DNA of 64,000 nt from assembly GCF_018390555.1 (NCBI RefSeq), contig NZ_JAHBGB010000002.1:682001-746000 (forward strand), given 5' to 3'. The stretch is from Ancylobacter oerskovii. Lineage in GTDB: Bacteria > Pseudomonadota > Alphaproteobacteria > Rhizobiales > Xanthobacteraceae. The notes beneath the pieces were generated by a model. It was not told where the DNA came from, searched no databases, and saw only the letters and a list, made by a program, of their open reading frames with translations. This document shows, piece after piece, positions 1 through 8,926 of the stretch (the first letter of the stretch is position 1; each line of letters starts with the position of its first letter). A program made the position numbers and the translations under genes.

Positions 1-1
1 C

Positions 2-1441
2 TCAGCCGTTCTTCACCATGACGTGGCGCACCACCGTGTAATCCTCCAGCGCATAGGCGGACAGGTCCTTGCCGTAGCCGGACTGCTTGAGGCCGCCATG
101 CGGCATCTCGCTCACCAGCATGAAATGGCAGTTCACCCAGGTGCAGCCATATTGCAGCCGGGCGGCGGTGGCCATGCCGCGGGAGATGTCCTTGGTCCAC
201 ACCGAGGAGGCGAGGCCGTAATCGCTGTCGTTGGCCCAGGCCACCGCGTCCTCGACCTCCTTGAACCGCGTCACCGAGACCACCGGGCCGAACACCTCGC
301 GCCGGACGATCTCGTCCGATTGCAGCGCGCCGGCGACCACCGTCGGCTCATAGAAGAAGCCCTTGCCGGGGGCGAGCTTGCCGCCGGTGGCGATCTCGAT
401 ATGGCCCACCTCCGAGGCGCGCTCGACGAAGGAGGCGACGCGGGCACGCTGGCGGGCGGAGATCAGCGGGCCGATGTCGTTCTCCTCGTCATTCGGCGAG
501 GCGAATTTCAGCCCGGAGACGGCCGAGGCGAGATCGGCGACCAGCCTGTCATAGATGCGGTCCGCCGCGTAGATGCGGCAGGCGGCGGTGCAGTCCTGGC
601 CGGCATTGTAGTAGCCGAACGCCTTCACGCCCTCAACCACCTCGGCGATGTCGGCATCGTCGAACACGATCACCGGCGCCTTGCCGCCGAGCTCGAGATG
701 GGTGCGCTTCACGCTTCTTGCGGCGGCGGTCAGCACCTTCTTGCCGGTGGCGATGTCGCCGGTGAGCGAGACCATTGCCACCTTGGGATGGTTGATCAGC
801 GCATTGCCGACGCTCTCGCCGCGCCCGACCACCACATTCACCACCCCTTCCGGGAAGATGTCGGCGATCAGCCGGGCCAGCTTCAGCGCGGTCAGCGGGG
901 TCTGCTCGGAGGGCTTGATCACCACGGTATTGCCGCCGGCGAGTGCCGGCGCCAGCTTCCACGCCGCCATCATCAGCGGATAGTTCCACGGCGCGATGGA
1001 GGCGACGACGCCGATCGGGTCGCGGCGGATCATCGAGGTGTGGCCGGCGAGGTACTCGCCCGCCACCATGCCGTGCTGGGTGCGCACCGCGCCGGCGAAG
1101 AAGCGGAAGCAATCGACCACGCCGGGGATCTCGTCGCGCAGCACCGCGTGGCGCGGCTTGCCGCAGTTCAGCGCTTCCAGCGTGGCGAAGCTCTCGGCCT
1201 CCGCCTCGATGCGATCCGCGAGCTTCAGCAGCAGATAAGAGCGCTCCGCCGGCGTCGTGCGCGCCCAGCCGGCGAAGGCCTTGTCCGCCGCATTCACCGC
1301 CGCGTCGATCTGATCGGCTGAAGCTTCCGGCAGCTCGACCAGCGTTTCCTCGGTCTTCGGGTTGAGCACCGTCTCCGGGGCTTCGGTGCCGGCGGCGAAG
1401 GTGGCGCCGATCAGCATCTCGGTGTCGAGGGTGGCGGTCAT
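2..1441 (-). CDS. patD: Gamma-aminobutyraldehyde dehydrogenase (PatD/YdcW-type ALDH)
   Basis: A 479-residue NAD-dependent aldehyde dehydrogenase of full family length. Visible are the PWN motif (Asn153), the general base in LELGGK (Glu250) and the catalytic Cys284 in GQDCTAACR, a Cys context typical of the betaine/gamma-aminobutyraldehyde dehydrogenase branch. It would oxidise 4-aminobutyraldehyde from putrescine to GABA in the cytosol. It lies 9 bases downstream of an ABC permease gene on the same strand, as the last gene of a polyamine-type transporter operon like ydcSTUV-patD of E. coli. The stop codon sits at the window edge, so the gene is complete. Another omega-amino aldehyde could be the real substrate. 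Confidence 0.85.
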   Translation of the reverse strand: MTATLDTEMLIGATFAAGTEAPETVLNPKTEETLVELPEASADQIDAAVNAADKAFAGWARTTPAERSYLLLKLADRIEAEAESFATLEALNCGKPRHAVLRDEIPGVVDCFRFFAGAVRTQHGMVAGEYLAGHTSMIRRDPIGVVASIAPWNYPLMMAAWKLAPALAGGNTVVIKPSEQTPLTALKLARLIADIFPEGVVNVVVGRGESVGNALINHPKVAMVSLTGDIATGKKVLTAAARSVKRTHLELGGKAPVIVFDDADIAEVVEGVKAFGYYNAGQDCTAACRIYAADRIYDRLVADLASAVSGLKFASPNDEENDIGPLISARQRARVASFVERASEVGHIEIATGGKLAPGKGFFYEPTVVAGALQSDEIVRREVFGPVVSVTRFKEVEDAVAWANDSDYGLASSVWTKDISRGMATAARLQYGCTWVNCHFMLVSEMPHGGLKQSGYGKDLSAYALEDYTVVRHVMVKNG

Positions 1442-1450
1442 GGATTTCTC

Positions 1451-2260
1451 CTATTTGCCGGCCGCACCGGTTCCGCGCGCCGTTCCACCCTCGCGGGTGA
1501 GGTAATAGGCGGCGAGGATGGGCAGGAAGGTGACGAGGATGACGAGCACGGCGACGACGTTGGTCACCGGCCGCTGGCGGGGGCGGATCAGCTCGGACAG
1601 CATCCAGATCGGCAGCGTCGATTGCTGGCCGGCGGTGAAGGTGGTGACGATCACCTCGTCGAAGGACAGCGCGAAAGCGAGCATGCCGCCGGCGAGCAGC
1701 GCGGTGCCGATGTTCGGCAAGACGACGAGGCGGAAGGTCTGGAAGGCATCGGCACCGAGATCCATCGACGCCTCGATGAGCGAGGGCGACAGCCGGCGCA
1801 GCCGGGCGACCGCATTATTGTAGACGACGACGATGCAGAAGGTCGCGTGGCCGAGCACGATGGTCCAGAAGGAGAAGGGCATCTCCATCAGCCCGAAGGC
1901 CTGGCGCAGCGCGATGCCGGTGACGATGCCCGGCAGGGCGATGGGCAGCACGAAGAGCAGCGAAATCGGCTCGCGGCCGAAGAACTTCGCCCGCGCCAGC
2001 GCGCCCGCCGCCAGCGTGCCCAGCACGAGGGCGATCAGCGTGGCGATGGCGGCGACCTTCAGCGACAGCCCCACCGCCGCCCAGATGTCCGCCCGCCCCC
2101 AGACGACGCCGAACCATTTCAACGTATAGCCCGGCGGCGGGAAGGCGTAGCTCTTCTCCTCGGTGGTGAAGGCGTAGAGCAGGATGAACAGCAGCGGGAT
2201 GTGCAGGAAGGCCAGCCCGCCAAGGGCGGCGATCTTCAGGCCGAGCGAGGGGCGGTTCAT
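1451..2260 (-). CDS. ABC transporter permease, PotC/YdcV-like
   Basis: This 269-residue inner-membrane permease has about six hydrophobic segments and the cytoplasmic EAA-type loop ([20 protein letters not shown]) that docks on the ATPase. It is the PotC-type half of a spermidine/putrescine-family importer. An AGGAG lies about 10 bases before the ATG. It follows the PotB-type permease, but the two are separated by about 340 bases of palindromic repeats. The adjoining dehydrogenase points to putrescine or a related amine as cargo; that is inference from context. Confidence 0.88.
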   Translation of the reverse strand: MNRPSLGLKIAALGGLAFLHIPLLFILLYAFTTEEKSYAFPPPGYTLKWFGVVWGRADIWAAVGLSLKVAAIATLIALVLGTLAAGALARAKFFGREPISLLFVLPIALPGIVTGIALRQAFGLMEMPFSFWTIVLGHATFCIVVVYNNAVARLRRLSPSLIEASMDLGADAFQTFRLVVLPNIGTALLAGGMLAFALSFDEVIVTTFTAGQQSTLPIWMLSELIRPRQRPVTNVVAVLVILVTFLPILAAYYLTREGGTARGTGAAGK

Positions 2261-2596
2261 GGGAGGGCGCTCCTGAACGCGCCGTCATGGCCGGGCTTGG
2301 CCCGGCCATCCACGACTTTGCAGCGAATGCGCCGTGGGTAGGAAAGGCGTGGATGCCCGGCCCGAGGCCGGGCATGACGGTGCTTCCGGCCAAGTCCCCT
2401 CATCCCACCGCTCTCGCCCTTGGGGAGAGGGAGGAGTGCCGCCTTGGGCGGAGTTTCCGCTGGGTTCCGGATCGGCGCTGCGCTGCGCGCAGCTTGTCCG
2501 GGAAACCGAGGGGCCCCCGCGTCCCGGACCAGCAACGCCGCAGGCGCAGCGCCGATCCGGGACTCAGGAGAGACTCTTCGGCCGCATTCCCCCGCC
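2261..2596. repeat. Palindromic repeat cluster between two permease genes
   Basis: No gene is supported here. At 2281-2380 is an REP-like element in two mirror halves: GTCATGGCCGGGC...GGCCATCCAC, then GTGGATGCCCGG...GGGCATGACGG. At 2397-2440 is a short CCCTCATCCC...GGGGAGAGGG element. A longer inverted repeat has 17-base arms at 2467-2483 and 2544-2560, built on GGATCGGCGCTGCGC. All interrupt the transporter operon. On the minus strand they could form strong stems that reduce expression of the two distal genes. Confidence 0.8.
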
Positions 2597-3544
2597 TCAC
2601 ATCGCATCGAAGGCTCCCGTGCGCCTGGCGAGCGTCAGGAACAGCGCCATGACCAGGATCGGCACCAGCGAGAAGGCGGCGGCGAGCGGGATATTCCCCG
2701 CCGTGCCCTGCAGCGTGTAGACTGCCTGACCGAGCACCAGCGCCGAGGTGCCGATGATCTGCGGCACGATGTAGTCGCCCAGCGTCAGCGAGAAGGTGAA
2801 CACCGCGCCGGCCACCACGCCGGGCATGGCGAGCGGCAGGATCACGCTTCGAAAGGTGTAGCCCGGGCTGGCGCCGAGATCGCCCGCCGCCTCGATGAGG
2901 CTGGCCGGCACCCGCTCCAGCGCCGCCTGCACCGGCAGGATCATGAAGGGCAGCCAGAGATAGGTGAAAGTGAGCACCATGCCGGTGTAGCTGACCGACA
3001 GGGACGGCCCGCCGACCAGCGGCAGCGCCAGCCAGGCCTCGAGCGCGCCATCGAGCCCGAGCCGGCCGGCGAACCAGGAGATGGCCCCTTCCCTGGCCAG
3101 CAGCAGCTTCCAGCCATAGACCTTGACGAGATAGCTCGACCATAGCGGCATCATCACCGCGAGGTAGAAGCCCGCCTTGGCGCGCGGACCGGCATAGCGG
3201 GCGGCGTAGTAGGCGATGGGAAAGGCGATCAGCGCGCAGAGCAGCGTCACCGCCGTGGCGACGCCGACCGTGCGCATCAGGATGTCGAAATTGGCCGGTC
3301 GGAACAGCTCGAGCAGCGTCGCCGTGGTCGGCTCGCGCACGATGGTGCCGGAGAACTCGTCGATGGAGAAGATCGCCTGGCCGAGGAAGACGAGCAGGCT
3401 GCCGAGATAGACGATGCCGAGCCAGAGCAACGGCGGCGCCAGCAGCAGGAGCACGATGAGAGACGCCCGCCGCATCAGCGCGTCGGACAGGCGGCGCGCG
3501 AAGCCGTCGCGGGGGGCCGGAAGATCGAGGGTGACGAGGCTCAT
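2597..3544 (-). CDS. ABC transporter permease, PotB/YdcU-like
   Basis: A 315-residue permease with about six membrane segments and the EAA-type loop (EAAGDLGASPGYTFRSVILP). It is the PotB-type partner of the downstream PotC-type permease. Its ATG overlaps the stop of the ATPase gene as ATGA, which indicates translational coupling. It has a long hydrophilic N-terminus before the first membrane span, as is usual in this family. Confidence 0.88.
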   Translation of the reverse strand: MSLVTLDLPAPRDGFARRLSDALMRRASLIVLLLLAPPLLWLGIVYLGSLLVFLGQAIFSIDEFSGTIVREPTTATLLELFRPANFDILMRTVGVATAVTLLCALIAFPIAYYAARYAGPRAKAGFYLAVMMPLWSSYLVKVYGWKLLLAREGAISWFAGRLGLDGALEAWLALPLVGGPSLSVSYTGMVLTFTYLWLPFMILPVQAALERVPASLIEAAGDLGASPGYTFRSVILPLAMPGVVAGAVFTFSLTLGDYIVPQIIGTSALVLGQAVYTLQGTAGNIPLAAAFSLVPILVMALFLTLARRTGAFDAM

Positions 3545-4593
3545 GCACCGCCTCCCTTCGGCTCGCCCTCCATCGGCACCAGCGCCGCCAGCGGGATGGC
3601 AAGGCGCACCGTTTCCCCGGGCGCGGGCGCATGCTGGGCGGCAGGCACCGCCGCGACCAGCGTCGCGCCGGGGGTGCGGACCGCGAGGCGCCGCACCGGG
3701 CCCTGATAGGACACGTCGACCACGACCGCCTCGACGACGGCGGCACCCGCCGGCGCCGGAGCGGCATGTGCCAGCAGCGCGATCTTCTCCGGCCGCAGGC
3801 TGTAGAGGCGAGGAACGGCACCGAGCACCGCCGCCATGTCCGGCTCGATCACATTGGCCGCACCGACGAAGGCGGCGACGAAGCGGGTCGCCGGCCGCTC
3901 ATACACCTCCTCGGGCGGGCCGACCTGCACAATGCGGCCCTCGTTGAACACCGCCACCCGGTCGGCCATGGAAAGCGCCTCGCCCTGGTCGTGGGTGACG
4001 AACACGAAGGAGAGGCCGAGCGCCCGCTGCAAACCCTTGAGCTCGACCTGCATCTCCTCGCGCAGCTTGAGGTCGAGCGCCCCGAGCGGCTCGTCCAGGA
4101 GCAGCACCTTCGGGCGCACCACCAGCGCACGGGCGAGCGCCACGCGCTGGCGCTGGCCGCCGGAGAGCTGGGCCGGGCGGCGCGCCTCCAGCCCCGCGAG
4201 CTTGACCAGGGCGAGGGCTTCGCGCGCCAGCTTCTCGCGCTCGGCGCGGGGAACCCCACGCACCTTCAGCCCGTAGGCGACGTTCTCGCCCACCGAGAGA
4301 TGCGGGAACAGCGCATAGTCCTGGAAGACGGTGTTCACCGGCCGGCGATAGGGCGGCAGCCCCTCCACCGTCTCGCCGAAGATCTCGATATGGCCGCCAT
4401 CCGGCTGCTCGAAGCCGGCGATGAGGCGGAGGCAGGTGGTCTTGCCCGAGCCGGACGGGCCGAGCATGGCGAAGAACTCGCCCGGGGCGATGGACAGGTC
4501 CACGCCGTCGACCGCCTTCACGCTCCCGAAATGGCGCACCACGCCGGCGAAGCGGACGGCGGAGACGGCGGCGCTGGGGGCGGGAGCGTGCAT
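3541..4593 (-). CDS. ABC transporter ATP-binding protein, PotA/YdcT-like
   Basis: A 350-residue ATPase. Walker A (GPSGSGKTT) lies near residue 46, the signature LSGGQRQR near 143, Walker B (LLLDEPLGALD) follows, and the switch histidine is in VTHDQ. The last ~110 residues form a TOBE-type regulatory domain (RPEKIALL) found in polyamine and maltose-type importers. It energises uptake through the two downstream permeases. Its stop overlaps the PotB-type start, while a palindromic element separates it from the upstream binding-protein gene. Confidence 0.9.
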   Translation of the reverse strand: MHAPAPSAAVSAVRFAGVVRHFGSVKAVDGVDLSIAPGEFFAMLGPSGSGKTTCLRLIAGFEQPDGGHIEIFGETVEGLPPYRRPVNTVFQDYALFPHLSVGENVAYGLKVRGVPRAEREKLAREALALVKLAGLEARRPAQLSGGQRQRVALARALVVRPKVLLLDEPLGALDLKLREEMQVELKGLQRALGLSFVFVTHDQGEALSMADRVAVFNEGRIVQVGPPEEVYERPATRFVAAFVGAANVIEPDMAAVLGAVPRLYSLRPEKIALLAHAAPAPAGAAVVEAVVVDVSYQGPVRRLAVRTPGATLVAAVPAAQHAPAPGETVRLAIPLAALVPMEGEPKGGGA

Positions 4594-4616
4594 GTGCGGT
4601 CCAAATCAACTCGCGC

Positions 4617-4731
4617 ACCCTCATACTGAGGTGCGAGCGAAGCGAGCCTCGAAGGATGCCCGTTTGAGCATCCTCGGTTCCAGCATCCTTCGAGGCCCGG
4701 GCTTTCGCCCGGGCACCTCAGGCTCAGGGTG
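4617..4731. repeat. Long inverted repeat (CCTCAGGATGAGG family)
   Basis: A composite palindrome: TGAGGTGCGAGCGAAGCGAG...TCGAAGGATG mirrored by CATCCTTCGAGG...GGGCACCTCA. The same family occurs at 32421-32531, 46436-46548 and 54146-54254, always intergenic. It separates the substrate-binding protein gene from its ATPase gene. Confidence 0.8.
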
Positions 4732-4747
4732 TTCGAGAATAGTGCGG

Positions 4748-5917
4748 CTACCGTCCGCCGAGCACGGCGATGTAGTCCGACACCCAGCGGTAATAAGGCA
4801 CGCAACCCTCGGCCTGGGTGGCGCACTTGGCTACCGGTGTCCGCCAGAAATGCGTCTTCTCGAAATTGCCGGCGCCGTTGGTGGCGCAGCCTTCGGCGCC
4901 CAGCAACTCGTTGCCCTTGCAGGCCGCCGGCACGGCCGGCACCGAGCCGAACCACGCGGCGAGGTCGCCCTGCACCTTCGGCGCGATCGAATGCTCCATC
5001 CACATATAGGCGCAGTTCGGATGGGCGGCATCGACATGCATCATGGTGGTGTCGGCCCAGCCGGTGGCGCCTTCCGCGGGGACGGTGGAGGCGATCGGCT
5101 TCTTCTGGCTCACCAGCAGGTTCACCTGGAACGGCCAGGAGGAGGACGCGACCACGCCCTCATTGGTGAAGTCGTCGACCTGGATCATGGCGTCGTGCCA
5201 GTAGCGCTGCACGATCTTGCGCTGCTCGCGCAACAGATCGAGCGCCGCCTTGTACTGCGCCTCGGTCAGCTCGTAGGGATCCTTGATGCCGAGCTCGGGC
5301 TTGTGCGCCATGAGATAGAGCGCGGCGTCGGCGATGTAGATCGGCCCGTCGAAGGCCTGCACCCGGCCCTTGTTGGACTTGCCGTCCGGCAGGACCTGCT
5401 CCTCGAACACGACATTCCAGCTTTTCGGCGCCTCGCCCTTGAAGGCTTCGGTGTTGTACATCAACACGTTGGAGCCCCACTGGTAGGGCACCCCGTAATG
5501 CACGCCGTTCACCGTGTGCCAGGGAGCGTCCTGCAGGCGATCATCGACGCTGCCCCAGCTCGGGATCAGCTTGGTGTTGATCGGCGCGGCCTTCTTGCCG
5601 GCGATGAGGCGCAGCGAGGCGTCGCCGGAGGCGGTGACGAGGTCGAAGCCGCCCTCGTTCATCAGCGCCACCATCTCGTCGGAGGTGCCGGCGGTCTTCA
5701 CATTGACCTTGCAGCCGGACTTCTTCTCGAAATCGGTGACCCAGTCATAGGCCTTGTCGGTCTCGCCACGCTCGATATAGCCGGCCCAGGCGACGATATC
5801 GACCTGCCCCTCGCCCTTGCCGAGCTCTTTTAATTCAGCAGCGACAAGGGGTTGCGCGGCAAGCGAGGCGCAGGCGGCGAGTGCGGGCAGGCACAGGAGG
5901 CGTGTGTGCGTCGGCAT
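4748..5917 (-). CDS. Periplasmic polyamine-type ABC substrate-binding protein (PotD/YdcS-like)
   Basis: The chosen start (AGAGGGAACC before ATG) gives 389 residues. There is an N-terminal signal peptide (MPTHTRLLCLPALAACASLA...) that appears to be cleaved after AQPLVAA; the open frame runs upstream far beyond this but without plausible protein character. The mature part begins GQVDIVAWAGYIERGE and has SBP_bac-type features (SCKVNVKTAGTSDEMVALM, PYQWGSNVLMYN). It would capture putrescine or a related amine and deliver it to the downstream permeases. First gene of the operon; a LysR operator-like palindrome lies about 100 bases upstream. Confidence 0.88.
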   Translation of the reverse strand: MPTHTRLLCLPALAACASLAAQPLVAAELKELGKGEGQVDIVAWAGYIERGETDKAYDWVTDFEKKSGCKVNVKTAGTSDEMVALMNEGGFDLVTASGDASLRLIAGKKAAPINTKLIPSWGSVDDRLQDAPWHTVNGVHYGVPYQWGSNVLMYNTEAFKGEAPKSWNVVFEEQVLPDGKSNKGRVQAFDGPIYIADAALYLMAHKPELGIKDPYELTEAQYKAALDLLREQRKIVQRYWHDAMIQVDDFTNEGVVASSSWPFQVNLLVSQKKPIASTVPAEGATGWADTTMMHVDAAHPNCAYMWMEHSIAPKVQGDLAAWFGSVPAVPAACKGNELLGAEGCATNGAGNFEKTHFWRTPVAKCATQAEGCVPYYRWVSDYIAVLGGR

Positions 5918-6012
5918 GCGGGTTCCCTCTGTTCTGCGGGCATCGGAGGCCCTTTGAGGGAAGTGTGCCGCTGCGTCGGGCGGCTTGCCACACCAAAGAA
6001 AAGAACGCAGGC

Positions 6013-6027
6013 ATCGGAAAAACCGAT
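6013..6027. promoter_or_regulatory. Putative LysR-type operator upstream of the binding-protein gene
   Basis: ATCGG-AAAAA-CCGAT is a perfect 5-base inverted repeat fitting the T-N11-A rule of LysR-type boxes. It lies 96 bases upstream of the ABC binding-protein start, just past the stop codon of the lysR gene. A second copy with the same arms (6965-6979) overlaps the lysR start. Confidence 0.55.
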
Positions 6028-6036
6028 AACCGGAAA

Positions 6037-6966
6037 TCAGGCGATGGCCCCGCCATGGCGAAGGCGGACCGGCTGGCGGGTGCCGGCGATGGACAGGAAG
6101 CCGGTGGCGGCGGGCGACAGAGGCGAGCCCCGCCGCCAGGCCGTGGCGACCTCGATGGCCGGCAACTCCTCGGCGAGCTGCCGGGCCTCGATCTTGTCGC
6201 CCTCCAGCGACCAGGGGCGATAGGTGAGGTCCGGCAGCACCGCGACGCCGGCGCCGGTGGCGACCAGCGAGCGCACCGCCTCCACCGAGCGGGTGCGGAA
6301 GGCCACCGGCGGACGGATGCCGAGCCGGCGCCAGACGATCTCGGAGGCCTCGGCGATCTCGTCGATGGTCAGCAGCACATGCGGCTCGGCGGCGAGATCG
6401 CGCAGGCTCACCTTGTCCTCGGCCAGCGCCGGGTGCCCGAGCGGCATCCACACGCGATAGGGAGAAACCTGCACCGGCTCGGTCTGCAAGGCCGCAGAGC
6501 GCCTGCCGGGCGGCAGCACCATCACCGCGACATCGAGCTCGCCGCCGACGAGAAGATGTTCGAGATAATCGCCGGCATCCTCCACCGCCTCCACCGCCAC
6601 GCCGGGAAAAGCGCGGCGGAAGCGGGCGAGCAGATCGGAGAACACGTAGCCGGCGACCAGCGGCGTCACGCCGAGCGCAAGCCGCCCTTCCAGCGTCGCG
6701 GCCTCCGAACCGGACAGCGCGCGGCGGGCATCGGCGACATCGCCGAGGATCTTGCGCGCATGACGCAGGAAATGATGGCCCTTCAGCGTCAGGTCGGCGC
6801 CGCGGGCATGGCGCTCCAGCAGCTTGAAGCCGAGATCCAGTTCCAGCTCGCGCAGCGCCTCGGTGACGGTCGATTGCGAGATGGAGAGGATGTGGGCGGC
6901 TGACGATACCGAGCCGTTCTCGGCGACGGCGACGAAATATTGCAGCTGGCGCAGCGAGAATGCCAT
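6037..6966 (-). CDS. LysR family transcriptional regulator
   Basis: A 309-residue LTTR. The N-terminal winged HTH is at residues 5-65 (LQYFVAVAENGSVSSAAHIL, SQSTVTEALRELE), followed by a periplasmic-binding-like effector domain. It lies immediately upstream of the polyamine-type transporter genes on the same strand, about 120 bases away, so it is the likely regulator of that operon. A palindrome overlapping its own start codon suggests autorepression. The effector may be putrescine or a metabolite of it. Confidence 0.85.
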   Translation of the reverse strand: MAFSLRQLQYFVAVAENGSVSSAAHILSISQSTVTEALRELELDLGFKLLERHARGADLTLKGHHFLRHARKILGDVADARRALSGSEAATLEGRLALGVTPLVAGYVFSDLLARFRRAFPGVAVEAVEDAGDYLEHLLVGGELDVAVMVLPPGRRSAALQTEPVQVSPYRVWMPLGHPALAEDKVSLRDLAAEPHVLLTIDEIAEASEIVWRRLGIRPPVAFRTRSVEAVRSLVATGAGVAVLPDLTYRPWSLEGDKIEARQLAEELPAIEVATAWRRGSPLSPAATGFLSIAGTRQPVRLRHGGAIA

Positions 6967-6979
6967 CGGAACTTCCGAT
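6965..6979. promoter_or_regulatory. Putative autoregulatory operator at the lysR start
   Basis: ATCGGAA-C-TTCCGAT has perfect 7-base arms and shares the ATCGG-N5-CCGAT pattern with 6013-6027. It overlaps the start codon of the LysR gene, a typical position for autoregulation. Confidence 0.55.
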
Positions 6980-7110
6980 ATGCGAAGGGATGGCCGATGG
7001 TAGCATCGCCTGCCGATGGCTGGATAGGGCGATGAAGGCCGCCCCGGCGGCGGCCGCGGCGTGTGCAGTGAGGTGGACGATGAGGACGATTGGCCCGGCC
7101 GGATGACCGA

Positions 7111-7656
7111 TCAGGCCGGCACGTAGGTCAGCCGCATCGCATCCTCGCCGACCGGCTCGCTCGCCACGCAGCGGAGCGGCGGCCGGGAGCCGGAAAAGTA
7201 GGGCTTGCCGCTCCCCAGCACGAAGGGGCGGAAATAGAGCCGGTACTCGTCGATCAGGCCCATCCGGGTGAGGCTTGCCGCCAGATCGGGGCCGGCGACG
7301 TCGATCTCGCCATCGACCTCCGCCTTCAGCCGGTGCACGAAGGCTTCCAGCTCGCCATCGATCAGCGTGGCGTTGGGGCCGACCGATTTCAGCGTGCGCG
7401 AGGCCACCCATTTCGGCTGCGGCCGCCAGGCCGCGGCGTAGTCCCGCTGGATCGGCCCCCATTCCGGGCGGTCCTCCTCCCAGTAGCGCATCAGCTCGTA
7501 GATGCGCCGGCCGTAGAGGCATCCGGCGAGGCTCCGGACATGGTCGTTGAAATGACGGTGCAGCGCGTCACCCGGCCCCGGCATTTCCAGATGGCCCGAC
7601 GGACCGTCGACATAGCCGTCGAGCGACTGCATCATCCCGAAAACCAGCTTCGCCAT
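7111..7656 (-). CDS. Dihydrofolate reductase / RibD C-terminal family protein
   Basis: A 181-residue protein of the RibD_C/DHFR-like fold: it opens with MAKLVFGMMQSLDGYVDGP, followed by the characteristic GRRIYELMRYWEED and KWVASRTL segments. Members are NADPH-binding reductases usually annotated only as 'dihydrofolate reductase family protein'; true DHFR activity is doubtful. It stands alone on the minus strand with no functional link visible in its neighbours. Confidence 0.82.
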   Translation of the reverse strand: MAKLVFGMMQSLDGYVDGPSGHLEMPGPGDALHRHFNDHVRSLAGCLYGRRIYELMRYWEEDRPEWGPIQRDYAAAWRPQPKWVASRTLKSVGPNATLIDGELEAFVHRLKAEVDGEIDVAGPDLAASLTRMGLIDEYRLYFRPFVLGSGKPYFSGSRPPLRCVASEPVGEDAMRLTYVPA

Positions 7657-7708
7657 GGCGTCCCATCTCCGCTGCGGGATCTTCGGACGAGCCCGGGCCG
7701 GCGCCCGC

Positions 7709-8926
7709 CTACCGCGCCAACAGGCTCTTCAGATCGAACCCCTCGTCGCCGGCCTGCGCCGGCGTCAGGGAGGGGATGCCGGTAAGCAGGCGGCGGCCGA
7801 GCATATGGTCGGCGGGGCGATTGACGCTCTCGATCGCCACCAGCCGCTCCTCGCGGAAGCGGAACACCGAGAAGCGCCGCGAGGCCGGATCGCCGCGCAC
7901 CACTTCCGCATCGCCGGGACGGGAGAGGCCGACCATCTGCAGCTTGAGATCGGCCTGGTCGCTCCAGAACCACGGCACCGCCGTGTAGTCATGGGCGCGC
8001 CCGGTGAGCCGGGCGGCGACGCATCGCCCCTGGTCGGCGGCATTCTGCACCGATTCCAGCCGCACGCGCACATTGTCGGCATGCCGGCTCGGATAGGAGG
8101 CGACGTCGCCGATGGCGGAAATCTCCGGGTCCTCGGTGAGCAGCCGGGCATCGACCGCGATGCCGTTGTCGACCGACAGGCCGGCCGCGGCGGCGAGCTC
8201 GACATTCGGCACCACGCCGATGCCGACCACCACCAGATCGGCGGCGACGCGCTCGCCCTCCGCCGTCTCCACCGCCACCACGCGGCCGCCCTCGCCGACC
8301 AGCCGGGCGACACCGGCGCCGAGCATCAGCGTCGAGCCCATCGCCCGGTGCTCGCCGGCGAAGAAATCCGACATCACCCCGCCGAGGGCGCGGCCGAGCA
8401 CGCGCGGGGCCGCCTCGACGACCACCACCTCATGGCCGAGCTTGCGGGCCACCGCGGCGAATTCCAGCCCGATGAAGCCGGCGCCGATCACCACCACCCG
8501 GCCCGCCGCCGGCAGAACCGCCCGGACGGCATCCGCCTCCGCCAGGGTGCGCAGATAGAACACGCCGTCGAGCTCGGCGCCCGGCACCGGCAGCACCCTG
8601 TTGCGGGCGCCGGTGGCGAAGACGAGGTGGCCGTAGGGGAGCTTGCCGTCGCCCTCCAGCGTCACCCGCCGGGCGGCGCGGTCCACCGCGACGACGCGGC
8701 CATGGGCGAGGCCGATGCGATGATCGGCGAAGAAGGCGGCGGGGCGCAATTCGAGATGATCGACGCCGACCTCGCCCTTGAGATAGGCCTTCGACAGCGG
8801 CGGGCGCTGATAAGGCAGCACCGGCTCGTCGCCCACCAGGGTGATCGGCTCCTCATAGCCGGCCTCGCGCAGGCTGGCGGCCAGCTGAAACCCCGCCTGG
8901 CCGGCACCGATGACCACGACGCTCAT
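7709..8926 (-). CDS. FAD-dependent NAD(P)H oxidoreductase (ferredoxin/rubredoxin reductase type)
   Basis: This 405-residue enzyme has two Rossmann dinucleotide motifs: VVIGAGQAGFQLA at the N-terminus for FAD and VVIGAGFIGLEFA near residue 150 for NAD(P)H. It also has the FAD-site ISAIGDVASYPS segment and a C-terminal reductase dimerisation domain. This architecture is that of class I Rieske-oxygenase and P450 ferredoxin reductases. The start overlaps the plsC stop (ATGA), so the two are cotranscribed. No partner ferredoxin or oxygenase is present in the window, so the electron acceptor is unknown. Confidence 0.85.
   Translation of the reverse strand: MSVVVIGAGQAGFQLAASLREAGYEEPITLVGDEPVLPYQRPPLSKAYLKGEVGVDHLELRPAAFFADHRIGLAHGRVVAVDRAARRVTLEGDGKLPYGHLVFATGARNRVLPVPGAELDGVFYLRTLAEADAVRAVLPAAGRVVVIGAGFIGLEFAAVARKLGHEVVVVEAAPRVLGRALGGVMSDFFAGEHRAMGSTLMLGAGVARLVGEGGRVVAVETAEGERVAADLVVVGIGVVPNVELAAAAGLSVDNGIAVDARLLTEDPEISAIGDVASYPSRHADNVRVRLESVQNAADQGRCVAARLTGRAHDYTAVPWFWSDQADLKLQMVGLSRPGDAEVVRGDPASRRFSVFRFREERLVAIESVNRPADHMLGRRLLTGIPSLTPAQAGDEGFDLKSLLAR

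Noticed and set aside
23..1321. Long plus-strand open frame antisense to the aldehyde dehydrogenase
   Set aside because: It is His/Arg/Gly-rich shadow translation of a high-GC gene, with no domain-like sequence; the minus strand encodes a clear ALDH.
5918..7522. Upstream extension of the ABC binding-protein frame across the lysR and reductase genes
   Set aside because: The region is antisense-frame noise over two well-supported genes, and a proper signal peptide with ribosome binding site begins at 5917.
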